64,000 nt of DNA, taken from Streptacidiphilus sp. ASG 303 (GTDB taxonomy: Bacteria > Actinomycetota > Actinomycetes > Streptomycetales > Streptomycetaceae). The notes beneath the pieces are model-generated. The model had not been told where the DNA came from. It worked only from the letters and a program-made list of their open reading frames with translations, and ran no database searches. The position numbers were made by a program, and so were the translations under genes. Each line of letters starts with the position of its first letter. The stretch's first letter is position 1. The stretch spans positions 362,142 to 426,141 of the forward strand of contig NZ_JAJLRA010000001.1 of assembly GCF_020991365.1 (NCBI RefSeq), written 5' to 3'. Positions 16,167 through 24,884 of this stretch are shown piece after piece.

Positions 16167-16195
16167 ACCGCCTCCGCCCAGGGCGCGGAGGCGGT
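16167..16195 (-). terminator. Terminator of the 36-residue peptide gene
   Basis: An 11-bp perfect stem (ACCGCCTCCGC with GCGGAGGCGGT) and a 7-base loop lie 45 bases after the stop of the small gene at 16240-16350. The gap 15745-16166 beyond it contains no gene, only GC-rich low-complexity sequence and the acyl-CoA dehydrogenase promoter region. Confidence 0.7.
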
Positions 16196-16239
16196 GTCCG
16201 CCGTCCCCCCGGGCGGCGGAAGCTCATGCGCTGCGGGCG

Positions 16240-16350
16240 CTACTTGCGGGTGGCGCCGTTGCCGGTGGGCGACTCGGTGCCGGTGCCCGTCCCGGTGTCC
16301 GTCCCGGTGTCCGGCGTGTCGGGGGTGGGCTCCTCCGGCGGCGTGCTCAT
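16240..16350 (-). CDS. 36-residue Thr/Asp/Gly/Pro-rich peptide, unknown
   Basis: A very short gene whose ATG at 16350 is preceded by an excellent ribosome binding site (GAGGAG, seven bases upstream) and whose end is followed by a terminator hairpin, so it looks like a real transcription unit. The 36 residues are Thr/Asp/Gly/Pro-rich: MSTPPEEPTPDTPDTGTDTG, then TGTGTESPTGNGATRK. There is no hydrophobic segment, no Cys and no recognisable fold; it is probably disordered. It is divergent from the SARP regulator at 16463, and the SARP-like direct repeat at 16475-16493 lies about 130 bases upstream of it. In S. coelicolor AfsR acts through the small protein AfsS, so a comparable regulator-small protein pairing is a tempting inference, but there is no clear sequence similarity. 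Confidence 0.6.
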   Translation of the reverse strand: MSTPPEEPTPDTPDTGTDTGTGTGTESPTGNGATRK

Positions 16351-16462
16351 GTCGTTGCTCCTCGGTGGTGGTCTGGCGGCCCGTCCGGCGGGCCCCGGGG
16401 TCCGGCCGCTCCCCCGGCGGGCCTCCGCGCGGGGAGGCCTGGGGAGAACGACCGGAGCAAGC

Positions 16463-19400
16463 ATGGCGAAGGCCGATAAACATCTGATAAACAGCACCTG
16501 CGGTGCCGTGGGACGCAGCGCACCGCAGGGGGAGAGCCGCTCCGAGCCGGTCGGGGCGGGCATCGGGGAAGCCGGGGGGCGCGCAGCCTTGCAGACCGAC
16601 GCGGACGCCGCACAGCCGAATCTGCACTTCGAGGTCCTGGGCCCGCTGCAGGCGTGGCGCTCCTCCCGGGAGGTCGAGCTGGGACCGCCGCAGCAGCGCG
16701 CGCTGCTGGCCGTGCTGCTCCGGCGGGCGGGCCGGCCCACCGGGCTCCGGGAGGCGGTCGAGGGGGTCTGGGGCGAGGACCCGCCCCCGAACGCCGTGGC
16801 CGCCGTCCGCACGTACGTCTCCCGGCTGCGCCGCTCCCTGGAGCCCGACCGCAGGTCCAGGACGGCCGCGGACACCCTCGTCTCGGTCGCGGACGGCTAC
16901 GCCCTGCGCCTGCCGCCGGGGGCCGTCGACGCCGACCGGTTCGAGCAGGACGTCAGCCGGGCGGGCCGGGCGCTGGCCGCCGGGGACGCCGAGGGCTGCC
17001 ACGCGGCGGCGGCTGCGGCGCTCGCCCTGTGGCGGGCCGCCCCGCTCCCGGGCCTGCCGGGCCCCTCGGCCGACGCCTGGCGCAGGCGGCTGGAGGAGCT
17101 GCGCTGCACCGCGCTGGAGCTGCGCCTCGGCGCCGGGATCGACCTCGGCCGGGCCCAGGAGGCCGTCGCGGAGCTGGCGGACCTGGTCGTGGAGCACCCG
17201 CTGCGGGAGCGGTTCCGGGCCCTGCTGATGCTGGCGCTGTACCGCGGGGGGCGGCAGGCCGAGGCGCTCGCCGCCTACGCCGACGCCCGCCGCCTGCTGG
17301 TCGCCGAGCTCGGCGTGGAGCCGGGGCCCGAACTCGGCGAGCTGCACGCGCGCATCCTGGCCTCGGACGCCTCCCTGCTGCGGCCCGCGCCCCCGGTCGC
17401 GGTGTCCCGCGGCCCCGGGGAGCGGCCGGCCGCGGCGGTCCCCGCGCAGCTCCCCGCGGACCCGGCCGACTTCACCGGCCGGGAGGCGATGACCCGGGAG
17501 CTGGAGGCGGTGCTCCGCGGCGGGGACGGCGGTCAGGGCGGTCGGGGCGGTCGGGGCGGGGACGGCGGCGTCCGCCTCTGCGCGGTGTCGGGCATCGGCG
17601 GGGTCGGCAAGACGACGCTGGCCGTGCACGCCGGGCACCGGGTCCGCGCGGAGTTCCCCGACGGCCAGCTCCACGTGGACCTGCGCGGCGCCGGGGACGG
17701 CCCCGCCGACCCGGAGGCCGTGCTCGGCGACTTCCTCACCGCCCTGGGCCAGGATCCGGACGGCGTCCCGGAGGGCCTGGAGCAGCGGGCGCGGCTCTAC
17801 CGCTCCCTGCTGGCCGACCGCCGGGTCCTGGTCGTGCTGGACAACGCCCTGGACACCGCCCAGGTCCTGCCGCTGCTGCCCGGCGGCCCCGGGTGCGCCG
17901 TGGTGGTCACCAGCCGGGCCCGGCTCACCGACCTGACCGGGGCCCGCCACGTCGACCTGGACGTCCTGGACCCGCAGGAGGCCGTGCGGCTGTTCGCCGC
18001 CATCGCCGGGACCGAGCGGGTGGAGGCCGAGCGGGAGGCGGCCCTGGACGTCGTGTCCGCCTGCAGCTTCCTGCCGCTCGCGGTGCGGATCGTGGCGTCC
18101 CGGCTGGCGGCGCGCCGCTCCTGGACGGTGTCGGTGCTGGCCGAGCGCCTCGCCGACGAGCAGCGCCGCCTGGACGAGCTGCAGACCGGGCGGCTCGGCG
18201 TGGAGGCCACGTTCGAGCTGGGCTACCGGCAGCTCTCCCCCGCCCTGGCCCGGGCGTTCAGGCTGCTGGCGCTCCCGGACAGCCCGGACCTCTCGCTGGC
18301 CTCCGCCGCGGCCGTGCTGGGGCTGCAGGTGCAGGACGCGGAGGACCTGGCGGAGGCGCTGGTCGACGCCGGGATGCTGGAGTCCCCCGCCCCCGGCCGC
18401 TACCGCCACCACGACCTGCTGCGGCTCTTCGCGCGGCGGCGGAGCGGGCGGGCCGACACGGCCGGGGAGCGGGACCTGGCCTCCGGCCGGCTGCTGGACT
18501 TCCTCTTCGCCAGCGTCTCGGCGGCGTCCCGGCTGCTGGAGCCGGGCGACGTCCTGACGGACCACCTGCGGCCGCCGCAGGCGCAGGCGGCGCCCCTGCG
18601 GGACACCGAGGCCGCCCGCACCTGGCTCCGCTCCGAGCAGGCGACGCTCTTCGCGGTCGTCTCGCAGCGGGCCGGCGAGGACCGCGAGGGCGCCCTGCGG
18701 ACGCTGGTCGACCTGCTGATGGCCTGGGTGTGGCTGATCGACGGCGTGGTCCACCAGCGGCAGATCGAGCGGGTCCTGCGGCCGGTGGTGGCCACCGCCC
18801 ACCGCGCCGGCGACCGGGTCGCGGAGTCGCGCGCCCGCTGCGTCCGCGCGTTCCTGCTGTACTCCTGCGACCGGTACGAGGCGGCCGAGGAGGAGCTGCG
18901 AACCGCCCTGGAGCTCGCCCGCGCCTGCGGGGACGGCGTGGCGCACTTCAGCGCGGCGAACCTGCTGGGCGTCGTCACGGGCGGCACCGGCCGCTCGGTG
19001 GAGGCGCTGCCGTACCTGCACGAGGCCCTGGAGCAGTGCGAGCTGCTGGGGAACACCAGCGTCTCGGCACTGATCATGGGCAACACGGCCCGGTCGCTGA
19101 TGGACCTCGGCCGCGCGGCGGAGGCCCGGGCCATGGCGGAGGCGGCGCTGGCGGCCGCCGAGTCCTCCGGCAACGACTCCACGGTGGCCGAGACGCGGTA
19201 CGCCGCGAGCGTGGTGATGCGCCAGTCCGGCGAGCCGGAGCCCGCCGCCGTCCACCTGCACCACGCCCTGCGGCTCTTCCGCGAGCAGGGGCGCCGGAGC
19301 TGGGAGGGCCTGGTCCTGGCGCGGCTGGCGGAGTGCCTGCTCGCCCTGGACCGGGACGCGGACGCGGCGCTGACGGCGGAGCAGGCGCTGGCGGTGGCGG

Positions 19401-19612
19401 TGGAGATCGACGACGCGTATTGCGAGGGGCTGGCCCACGCGGCCCGCGGGCGCGCCCTGGTCCGGCTGGGGCACGCCGAGCGGGGCCGGGCGGCCCTGGA
19501 GGGCGCGGCCGCGGTGTTCGGCCGGCTGGGGGTGCCGGAGGCCGAGGAGGTCGGGGACCTCCTGCGGCAGGCGGGCGACCGGACGGCGGCGGCGGTGCAG
19601 GCCTCCCCCTGA
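16463..19612 (+). CDS. AfsR-type SARP regulator with NB-ARC and TPR domains
   Basis: This is a 1049-residue multidomain regulator. From about residue 50 it has the SARP winged helix (LHFEVLGPLQAWRSSREVEL, VWGEDPPPNAVAAVRTYVSR), then the bacterial transcriptional activation domain (to about 285, with GRQAEALAAYADARRLLVAE). An NB-ARC ATPase follows (about 335-620), with Walker A GIGGVGKTTLA (about 377), Walker B-like RRVLVVLDNA and the RNBS/GLPL-like CSFLPLAVRIVAS. The last 400 residues carry tetratricopeptide repeats. This is the AfsR plan (993 residues in S. coelicolor), so it is expected to activate secondary-metabolism or developmental genes in an ATP-dependent way. ATG at 16463 is preceded by GGAG at good spacing; GTG 16508 and TTG 16589 are alternatives because the first codons overlap a direct repeat. 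Confidence 0.88.
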   Translation: MAKADKHLINSTCGAVGRSAPQGESRSEPVGAGIGEAGGRAALQTDADAAQPNLHFEVLGPLQAWRSSREVELGPPQQRALLAVLLRRAGRPTGLREAVEGVWGEDPPPNAVAAVRTYVSRLRRSLEPDRRSRTAADTLVSVADGYALRLPPGAVDADRFEQDVSRAGRALAAGDAEGCHAAAAAALALWRAAPLPGLPGPSADAWRRRLEELRCTALELRLGAGIDLGRAQEAVAELADLVVEHPLRERFRALLMLALYRGGRQAEALAAYADARRLLVAELGVEPGPELGELHARILASDASLLRPAPPVAVSRGPGERPAAAVPAQLPADPADFTGREAMTRELEAVLRGGDGGQGGRGGRGGDGGVRLCAVSGIGGVGKTTLAVHAGHRVRAEFPDGQLHVDLRGAGDGPADPEAVLGDFLTALGQDPDGVPEGLEQRARLYRSLLADRRVLVVLDNALDTAQVLPLLPGGPGCAVVVTSRARLTDLTGARHVDLDVLDPQEAVRLFAAIAGTERVEAEREAALDVVSACSFLPLAVRIVASRLAARRSWTVSVLAERLADEQRRLDELQTGRLGVEATFELGYRQLSPALARAFRLLALPDSPDLSLASAAAVLGLQVQDAEDLAEALVDAGMLESPAPGRYRHHDLLRLFARRRSGRADTAGERDLASGRLLDFLFASVSAASRLLEPGDVLTDHLRPPQAQAAPLRDTEAARTWLRSEQATLFAVVSQRAGEDREGALRTLVDLLMAWVWLIDGVVHQRQIERVLRPVVATAHRAGDRVAESRARCVRAFLLYSCDRYEAAEEELRTALELARACGDGVAHFSAANLLGVVTGGTGRSVEALPYLHEALEQCELLGNTSVSALIMGNTARSLMDLGRAAEARAMAEAALAAAESSGNDSTVAETRYAASVVMRQSGEPEPAAVHLHHALRLFREQGRRSWEGLVLARLAECLLALDRDADAALTAEQALAVAVEIDDAYCEGLAHAARGRALVRLGHAERGRAALEGAAAVFGRLGVPEAEEVGDLLRQAGDRTAAAVQASP
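16475..16493. promoter_or_regulatory. SARP-like 11-bp-spaced direct repeat
   Basis: GATAAACA at 16475-16482 is repeated exactly at 16486-16493, an 11-bp period, in otherwise GC-rich DNA. SARP proteins bind direct heptamer repeats with 11-bp spacing. The element lies in the first codons of the SARP frame as annotated, or in its leader if translation starts downstream; it also lies upstream of the divergent 36-residue peptide gene. Confidence 0.4.
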
Positions 19613-19674
19613 GCCCCGGACCGGTGACGGTGCGTGCCGCCGCCGGCGCGCTGCGCTTCGCGCCGGACGGCGGC

Positions 19675-19704
19675 TTGACCTGGGCCGGGGCCAGGTCCTA
19701 CCTT
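19675..19704 (+). promoter_or_regulatory. Strong promoter of the candidate small RNA
   Basis: TTGACC (19675-19680), an 18-base spacer and TACCTT (19699-19704) fit the Streptomyces housekeeping consensus. GACCTGG (19677-19683) and CCAGGTC (19691-19697) form a 7-bp inverted repeat that overlaps the -35 box and spacer, an ideal place for a repressor. It starts 63 bases after the SARP gene stops. Confidence 0.65.
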
Positions 19705-19710
19705 GTCCCC

Positions 19711-19790
19711 GTCGCGAGATTGGTTGATCCCGCAACAACAGACGCGAAGCCCCTCGGCCGTTCCCCCGTGGCCGAGGGGCTTCGTCCTGT
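19711..19790 (+). ncRNA. Candidate small RNA of about 80 nucleotides
   Basis: A complete promoter (19675-19704) would start transcription near 19711, and a 15-bp terminator stem ends it at 19784. The intervening 34 bases are atypically AT-rich for this genome (GAGATTGGTTGATCCCGCAA, then CAACAGACGCG). There is no start codon with a ribosome binding site, so the product is probably RNA. TCGCG near 19712 could pair with CGCGA near 19743-19747, in competition with the base of the terminator stem. The single-stranded ATTGGTTGATCC and CAACAACAGA stretches would be free for base pairing. The RNA lies between the SARP gene and the AAA+ ATPase gene. I cannot assign it to a named RNA family. Alternatively it is just the SARP terminator with a fortuitous promoter. 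Confidence 0.55.
19745..19784 (+). terminator. 15-bp intrinsic terminator of the small RNA and SARP unit
   Basis: CGAAGCCCCTCGGCC (19745-19759) pairs perfectly with GGCCGAGGGGCTTCG (19770-19784) around a 10-base loop. The gap 19785-20122 beyond it holds no gene that I can support. Confidence 0.85.
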
Positions 19791-20122
19791 CCCGGGCGGG
19801 ACCGGCACCGCCCCGGCCGGGGGATCCGCCGTGCCCGGGGCCGCGGCGGCGCGGCGCCCTTCCGGATCTGCGGGGCGCCGGTACGATGCCGGGAGGAGCG
19901 GCGCACGGGGTGGTGCGGGCCGGGGGCGGCGAAGGGCTCTCCGCCACTCCCCCGGGCCCCGCGGAGTCTGCGGGGACGGCCGCGTTCCGCGTCGGCCCCC
20001 GCAGGGTCATCATGGTGGCCGGACGGCCTGGCCCGCGGTGCGGCGGGCGGCACGAGGGGGCGGTGCTCATGGGTGCGGGAGCGGCGGCAGGCACGCGGCG
20101 GGACCCACGGCGGGGGGCCTGA

Positions 20123-22120
20123 GTGGGCGGGGCCGAGGACCCGGGCGGCGCCGGGACGGCGGGGCTCGCCGACCGGGCGTGGCTGCGGGCCATGGACGCG
20201 TACACGGCGGGGGCCTACTCCCGGGCCGAGGAGGAGTTCCGCACGGCGGTGCAGCTGGACCCCGGCATGGCGGACGCCTGGCTGGGGCTGCACGCCCTGC
20301 GGTCCGACACCTCCGGGGCGCTGCTGGCCATGCACCGCCACCGCGACCGGTTCGGCGAGCAGCGGGGCCGCCACCGCAGGCCGCTGAGCTCCTGGTACTG
20401 GCTCGGCTGGTGGGTGCAGCCGGTGCTGGAGGACCGGCGCGACCTGGCGCTGGCGCACGCCTCGCACTGGCTCGACGGCCGCCACCTGCCCGAGCTGGAC
20501 CGGGCCCTGGACCTCTGCCCGCCCGCCGGGGAGGACCCCTCGGTGCGGTTCCTGCACGCCTGCCGCTCCTACCTGGTCAAGGACTGGGAGCAGCTGATCC
20601 GCGACACCGACGGCCTGCTGGACGACCCCCTGCTGGGCATCGAGGCCGGCCTCTTCAGCGGGATGGCCCGGGTCCGGCTCGACATGTGCCCGCAGGCGGA
20701 GGCCCCGCTGGCGGCCTCGCTCGCGCGCTGCCGCTCCGAGCAGCCGCAGCGCAAGGAGCTGCGCTACTGGCTGGCGCGGGCGTACGAGGGCGCGGGCCGC
20801 AGCGCCGCGGCGCTGCCGCTGTACCGGGCGGTGCACCGGGCCGACCCGGCGTTCATGGACACCGCCGCCCGGCTCGCGGCGATCATGTCGGAGGACGGGG
20901 TCGACCCGGAGCTGCTGGAGGCCGAGCTGGACGGCGCGGCCGGGGCCGCGGGCACCGGGGCGGCGCAGTCCGCCGCCGGGGGCGAGGACGGCGGCTTCGG
21001 CGCGGCCGGGACCGCGGGCGGCGGCGGGACGGCGGGGGGCACCGGGCCCGCGGCCGAGGCCGCGGACCCGGTGGCGGCGACCGCGGCCGACCGGGCCGAG
21101 TCCGCCGGGGGCACCGCGGGGGCGGGCGGTCCCGGCGGCACGGCGAGCCCCGACGCGGGAGGCGCGGACGGCGGGGGCTCCGACGCCTCCCTGCGCGACC
21201 GGGTGGTGCTGCCGGTCCAGCCGCGGCCGGCGTCCGGCGCGGCCGCCGGGGCGGGCGGACCGGACCGCGGGCAGCTGGACGCGGCCCTGGCCGAGCTGGA
21301 CCGGATGGTCGGCATGGGACCGGTGAAGCGGCAGGTGCTGGCGCTGTCGGCGCAGCTGCGGATGGCGCGGCTGCGGGCCGGCCAGGGCCTGCCCGTGCAG
21401 CCGCCCAAGCGGCACTTCGTCTTCTCCGGGCCGTCCGGGACGGGCAAGACCACGGTGGCGCGGATCCTGGGCCGGGTGTTCTACGCCCTGGGGCTGCTCT
21501 CCGGCGACCACCTGGTGGAGGCGCAGCGCGCCGACCTGGTGGGCGAGTTCCTGGGGCAGACGGCGGTGAAGGCCAACGAGCTGATCGACTCGGCGCTGGA
21601 CGGCGTGCTCTTCATCGACGAGGCGTACTCGCTGGCCAACTCCGGCTACAGCAAGGGCGACGCGTACGGCGACGAGGCGCTGCAGGTGCTGCTGAAGCGC
21701 GCGGAGGACAACCGGGACCGGCTGGTCGTGATACTCGCCGGCTACCCGGAGGGCATGAACCGGCTGCTGGCCGCCAACCCCGGGCTCGCCTCGCGCTTCA
21801 CCACCCGGGTCGACTTCCCCAGCTACCGCCCGTCCGAGCTCACCGCGATCGGGCAGGCGCTGGCCGCCCGCGACGGCGACGGCTGGGACGCGGACGCCCT
21901 GGAGGAGCTGCACAGCATCTGCGCCCACGTGGTGGGCGAGGGCTGGATCGACGAACTGGGGAACGGCCGCTTCATGCGCACCCTGTACGAGAAGTCGTGC
22001 GCCTACCGGGACCTGCGCCTGTCGGTGCTGGCCGCGGCGCCCGGCCGGGAGGACCTGGCAACGCTCCGGCTGCCGGACCTGATGCAGGCGTACGGCGAGC
22101 TGATCGACGGGCGCGGCTGA
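20123..22120 (+). CDS. EccA/CbbX-like AAA+ ATPase with N-terminal TPR region
   Basis: This is a 665-residue protein. The N-terminal 270 residues are helical and TPR-like (YTAGAYSRAEEEFRTAVQLD, AWLGLHALRSDTSG, WYWLGWWVQP), matching the EccA N-domain of type VII secretion. A low-complexity Gly/Ala linker of about 85 residues follows. The C-terminal AAA+ domain of the CbbX/SpoVK type has Walker A GPSGTGKTTVARI (about 436-444), Walker B GVLFIDEAYSL (about 495-505) and the arginine-finger region NPGLASRFTTRVDFPSY. All ATPase residues look intact. Typical EccA is about 570-620 residues; the long linker explains the excess. Start: GTG at 20123 after GGGGGG. No esx, eccB-E or mycP genes are in the window, so it is either an orphan EccA-like ATPase or has another client. 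Confidence 0.8.
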   Translation: MGGAEDPGGAGTAGLADRAWLRAMDAYTAGAYSRAEEEFRTAVQLDPGMADAWLGLHALRSDTSGALLAMHRHRDRFGEQRGRHRRPLSSWYWLGWWVQPVLEDRRDLALAHASHWLDGRHLPELDRALDLCPPAGEDPSVRFLHACRSYLVKDWEQLIRDTDGLLDDPLLGIEAGLFSGMARVRLDMCPQAEAPLAASLARCRSEQPQRKELRYWLARAYEGAGRSAAALPLYRAVHRADPAFMDTAARLAAIMSEDGVDPELLEAELDGAAGAAGTGAAQSAAGGEDGGFGAAGTAGGGGTAGGTGPAAEAADPVAATAADRAESAGGTAGAGGPGGTASPDAGGADGGGSDASLRDRVVLPVQPRPASGAAAGAGGPDRGQLDAALAELDRMVGMGPVKRQVLALSAQLRMARLRAGQGLPVQPPKRHFVFSGPSGTGKTTVARILGRVFYALGLLSGDHLVEAQRADLVGEFLGQTAVKANELIDSALDGVLFIDEAYSLANSGYSKGDAYGDEALQVLLKRAEDNRDRLVVILAGYPEGMNRLLAANPGLASRFTTRVDFPSYRPSELTAIGQALAARDGDGWDADALEELHSICAHVVGEGWIDELGNGRFMRTLYEKSCAYRDLRLSVLAAAPGREDLATLRLPDLMQAYGELIDGRG

Positions 22121-22187
22121 CCGGACGGGCGGGACGGACGGGGCGGGCGGGAGCAGGAACGGGGGCGGTCCGGAGCAGGAACGGGGA

Positions 22188-22230
22188 CGGCGGGCGGGCC
22201 CGGGGCGGTGCGCCCCGGGCCCGCCCGCCG
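22188..22230. terminator. 20-bp hairpin, bidirectional terminator
   Basis: A perfect stem of 20 bp (22188-22207 with 22211-22230) and a GTG loop lie in the 114-base gap between the AAA+ ATPase gene and the convergent CBS-domain gene; the far arm ends just before that gene's stop codon at 22235. Confidence 0.85.
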
Positions 22231-22234
22231 CGGC

Positions 22235-23290
22235 TCAGGCCCGGCCGCGGACGGCCGCGGCCCGCCGGTGGTCCGGGTCGTGGACCTCCCCCACCAGCTC
22301 CTCCAGCACGTCCTCCAGGGTGACCAGGCCCAGCGTGCGGCCCTCCCGGTCGACGACGGCCGCCAGGTGGGCGGCGGCGCGGCGCATCGCGCCGAGGGCG
22401 TCGTCCAGCGCGGTGCGGTCGCGCACCGAGGTCATCCGCCGCCACGTCTGGCGGGGCACCGGCGCGGTGCGGTCGTCCAGGTCGAGGACGTCCTTGACGT
22501 GCAGGTACCCGAGGAAGCCGCCGTCCGGGCCGGTGACCGGGAAGCGGGAGAAGCCGGTGGAGACGGCGAGCTCCTCCAGCCGCGCCGGGGTGACGGAGGC
22601 GTCCACGGTGACGAGCTTCGCGGTCGGCAGCAGCACGTCGGTGACGGGGCGGCGGCCGAGCTCCAGGGCGTCCTCCAGCCGCTCCTGCTCGCGCGGGGCC
22701 AGCAGGCCGGCCTCACGGGAGTCCTCCACCAGGTGGGCCAGCTGCTCGCTGGTGAAGACGGACTCCACCTCGTCCTTGGGCTCCACGCGGAAGGCGCGCA
22801 GCACCAGGTTGGCGAAGGCGTTGAGGAAGCGGATGAACGGGCCCAGCAGCCGGGCCAGGGTGTCCAGCGGCGGTCCGAGCCACAGGACGGCCCGCTCCGG
22901 GCTCGCCAGGGCGATGTTCTTGGGGACCATCTCGCCGACCACCATGTGGAGGAAGACCACCACGGCCAGCGCGATGACGTACGAGGCCAGGTGCGTGGCC
23001 GCGTCCGGCACGCCGAGGGCCTGGAACGGGCCGTGCAGCAGGTGCGCGATGGTGGGCTCGGCGAGGGCGCCGAGGAGCAGCGAGCAGACGGTGATGCCGA
23101 GCTGCGCCGCGGCGAGCATGGAGGAGACGTTCTCCAGCGCGTGCAGCACGGTGCGGGCGCGGCGGTTGCCGGCCGCGGCGAGCGGCTCGACCTGGCTGCG
23201 CCGGACCGAGATGACCGCGAACTCGGCGCCGACGAAGAAGGCGTTGCCGAGGAGGAGCAGGAGGGAGGCGAGGATCTGCAGGACGGTCAT
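22235..23290 (-). CDS. DUF21/CBS-pair membrane protein (second of a pair)
   Basis: This is a 351-residue CNNM/CorC-HlyC family protein. The N-terminus is a DUF21 membrane domain with three to four helices ([20 protein letters not shown], the family GAEFA hallmark) and the signature [18 protein letters not shown]. It is followed by two CBS domains ([40 protein letters not shown], then [20 protein letters not shown]). The CorC transporter-associated domain at the C-terminus is missing: the protein stops shortly after [13 protein letters not shown]. The family is linked to Mg2+/divalent cation transport, with CBS domains sensing Mg-ATP. Its ATG overlaps the TGA of the upstream homologue by four bases (ATGA), so the two are translationally coupled and may form a heteromer. 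Confidence 0.92.
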   Translation of the reverse strand: MTVLQILASLLLLLGNAFFVGAEFAVISVRRSQVEPLAAAGNRRARTVLHALENVSSMLAAAQLGITVCSLLLGALAEPTIAHLLHGPFQALGVPDAATHLASYVIALAVVVFLHMVVGEMVPKNIALASPERAVLWLGPPLDTLARLLGPFIRFLNAFANLVLRAFRVEPKDEVESVFTSEQLAHLVEDSREAGLLAPREQERLEDALELGRRPVTDVLLPTAKLVTVDASVTPARLEELAVSTGFSRFPVTGPDGGFLGYLHVKDVLDLDDRTAPVPRQTWRRMTSVRDRTALDDALGAMRRAAAHLAAVVDREGRTLGLVTLEDVLEELVGEVHDPDHRRAAAVRGRA

Positions 23291-24684
23291 CGGGCCCGCC
23301 CCCCGTTGCCGTCGGCTCCCCTGCCGTTGCCCCTGCCGTCGTCCCCGGGGCCGTCCGCCGCGGCGGGGCCGCCGGGCAGCCGGCCGGTGCGCTCCAGGCG
23401 CACCCGGGAGGTGCGGTGCCGGTCGGTGTCCAGGACGGTCAGCCGCCAGCCGGGCAGCCGGGCCGTGTCGCCGGGTGCGGGGATCCGGCCCAGGAGGTGG
23501 GCGACCAGGCCGCCCAGGGTCTCGTAGGGGCCCTCGGGCGCGCGGAGGCCGACGGCCTCCAGCTGGTCGACGCGGGTGCGCCCGTCGGCGTCCCAGGCGG
23601 GCATGCCGCCGACGGGGGCGAGGGCGACCAGGTCGGGGAGGTCCTCGGGGTCGTGCTCGTCGACGACCTCGCCGACCATCTCCTCGATGATGTCCTCCAG
23701 GGTGACGACGCCCGCGGTGCCGCCGTACTCGTCGACGACCACGGCCATCTGCTGGCTGCGGCGCAGCACCTCCAGGAGGCGGCCCGCCGGGAGGGTCTCG
23801 GGCACCAGCAGCGGGGGGACCTTGATCTGCGAGACCGGTACGACGGAGCGGCGGCCGGCGGGCACGGCGAGGGCCTCCTTGAGGGAGACGAAGCCGGTGA
23901 CGTCGTCCAGGGTGTCGGTGTAGACGGGGAAGCGGGACAGGCCGGTGGCCCGGGTCAGGTTGAGCACGTCGGCGGCGGTGGCGGCGCCGTGGAGGGCGGA
24001 GACGTCGACCCGGGGGGTCATCACGCTCTGGGCGGTGAGCCCGGTGAGGCCGAGGGTGCGGACGAAGAGGTCCGCGGTCTCCTCCTCGATGGCTCCCGCC
24101 TTGGCCGAGTGCTGGGCGAGCGCCACCAGTTCGGAGGGGGTGCGGGCGTGGGCGAGCTCCTCGGCGGGCTCCATGCCTAGCGCGCGCACGGCGCGGTTGG
24201 CGGAGCCGTTGAGGAAGGCGATGACCGGGCGGCAGGCGGCCGAGAAGGCGCGGTGCGGTCCGGCCACGGCGCGGGCGACGCGCAGGGGCTGGGCGATGGC
24301 CCAGTTCTTGGGCACCAGCTCGCCGATGACCATCTGGAGGACGGTCGCCAGCACCATGCCGACGGCGACGGCCAGGCCGCGGGAGGCGGACTCGGGGACG
24401 CCGACGGCGGCGAGGAGCGGGCCGAGCAGCTCGGAGAGGGCGGGCTCGGCGAGCATGCCGACCACCAGGGAGGTGACGGTGATGCCGAGCTGGGCGCCGG
24501 AGAGCTCGAAGGAGAGGCGGCGCAGAGCCTGGGCGACGCCCTCGGCGCGGCGGTCGCCGGCGGCGGCCGCACGCTCGACCGCGCCGCGTTCGACGGTGAC
24601 GAGGGAGAACTCGGCGGCCACGAAGAGGCCGTTGGCGAGGATGAGGGCGAACGCCGCGATCAGCAGGATCCAGGCGGTGGTCAC
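23287..24684 (-). CDS. DUF21/CBS/CorC-type membrane protein (first of a pair)
   Basis: This is a 465-residue protein with the complete layout: DUF21 membrane domain ([58 protein letters not shown]), paired CBS domains ([59 protein letters not shown]) and a C-terminal CorC/HlyC domain ([39 protein letters not shown]), then a Gly/Asp-rich tail. It probably mediates or regulates divalent cation transport. Start GTG at 24684. The pair 24684-22235 is one transcription unit whose control region (24685-25048) contains TTTAC-CAGC-GTAAA and a G10 tract. Confidence 0.93.
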   Translation of the reverse strand: MTTAWILLIAAFALILANGLFVAAEFSLVTVERGAVERAAAAGDRRAEGVAQALRRLSFELSGAQLGITVTSLVVGMLAEPALSELLGPLLAAVGVPESASRGLAVAVGMVLATVLQMVIGELVPKNWAIAQPLRVARAVAGPHRAFSAACRPVIAFLNGSANRAVRALGMEPAEELAHARTPSELVALAQHSAKAGAIEEETADLFVRTLGLTGLTAQSVMTPRVDVSALHGAATAADVLNLTRATGLSRFPVYTDTLDDVTGFVSLKEALAVPAGRRSVVPVSQIKVPPLLVPETLPAGRLLEVLRRSQQMAVVVDEYGGTAGVVTLEDIIEEMVGEVVDEHDPEDLPDLVALAPVGGMPAWDADGRTRVDQLEAVGLRAPEGPYETLGGLVAHLLGRIPAPGDTARLPGWRLTVLDTDRHRTSRVRLERTGRLPGGPAAADGPGDDGRGNGRGADGNGGRAR

Positions 24685-24884
24685 CGTACCGCCTCCCCGC
24701 GGGCCGCACGCGCGGCCGGGCGGTGCGGAGGCTCAGGGGACGGGACGGCGTTCGTACTGCCGGACGGATCGTCCATCGAGGGGAGGTGTCACTCCTCTGG
24801 TCGGGGGTGGGGGCGCGTGCTCGCCGGTGGAGCGGCCCCCGAAGGGACCGGACGCGCCGTGGCCTGCGGGGTGTTTGCCCCGCC

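Noticed and set aside
16654-22323. A 1889-residue frame across the SARP and AAA+ genes
   Set aside because: It is out of frame with both; the composition is Arg/Gly/Pro-rich nonsense and no family motifs appear.
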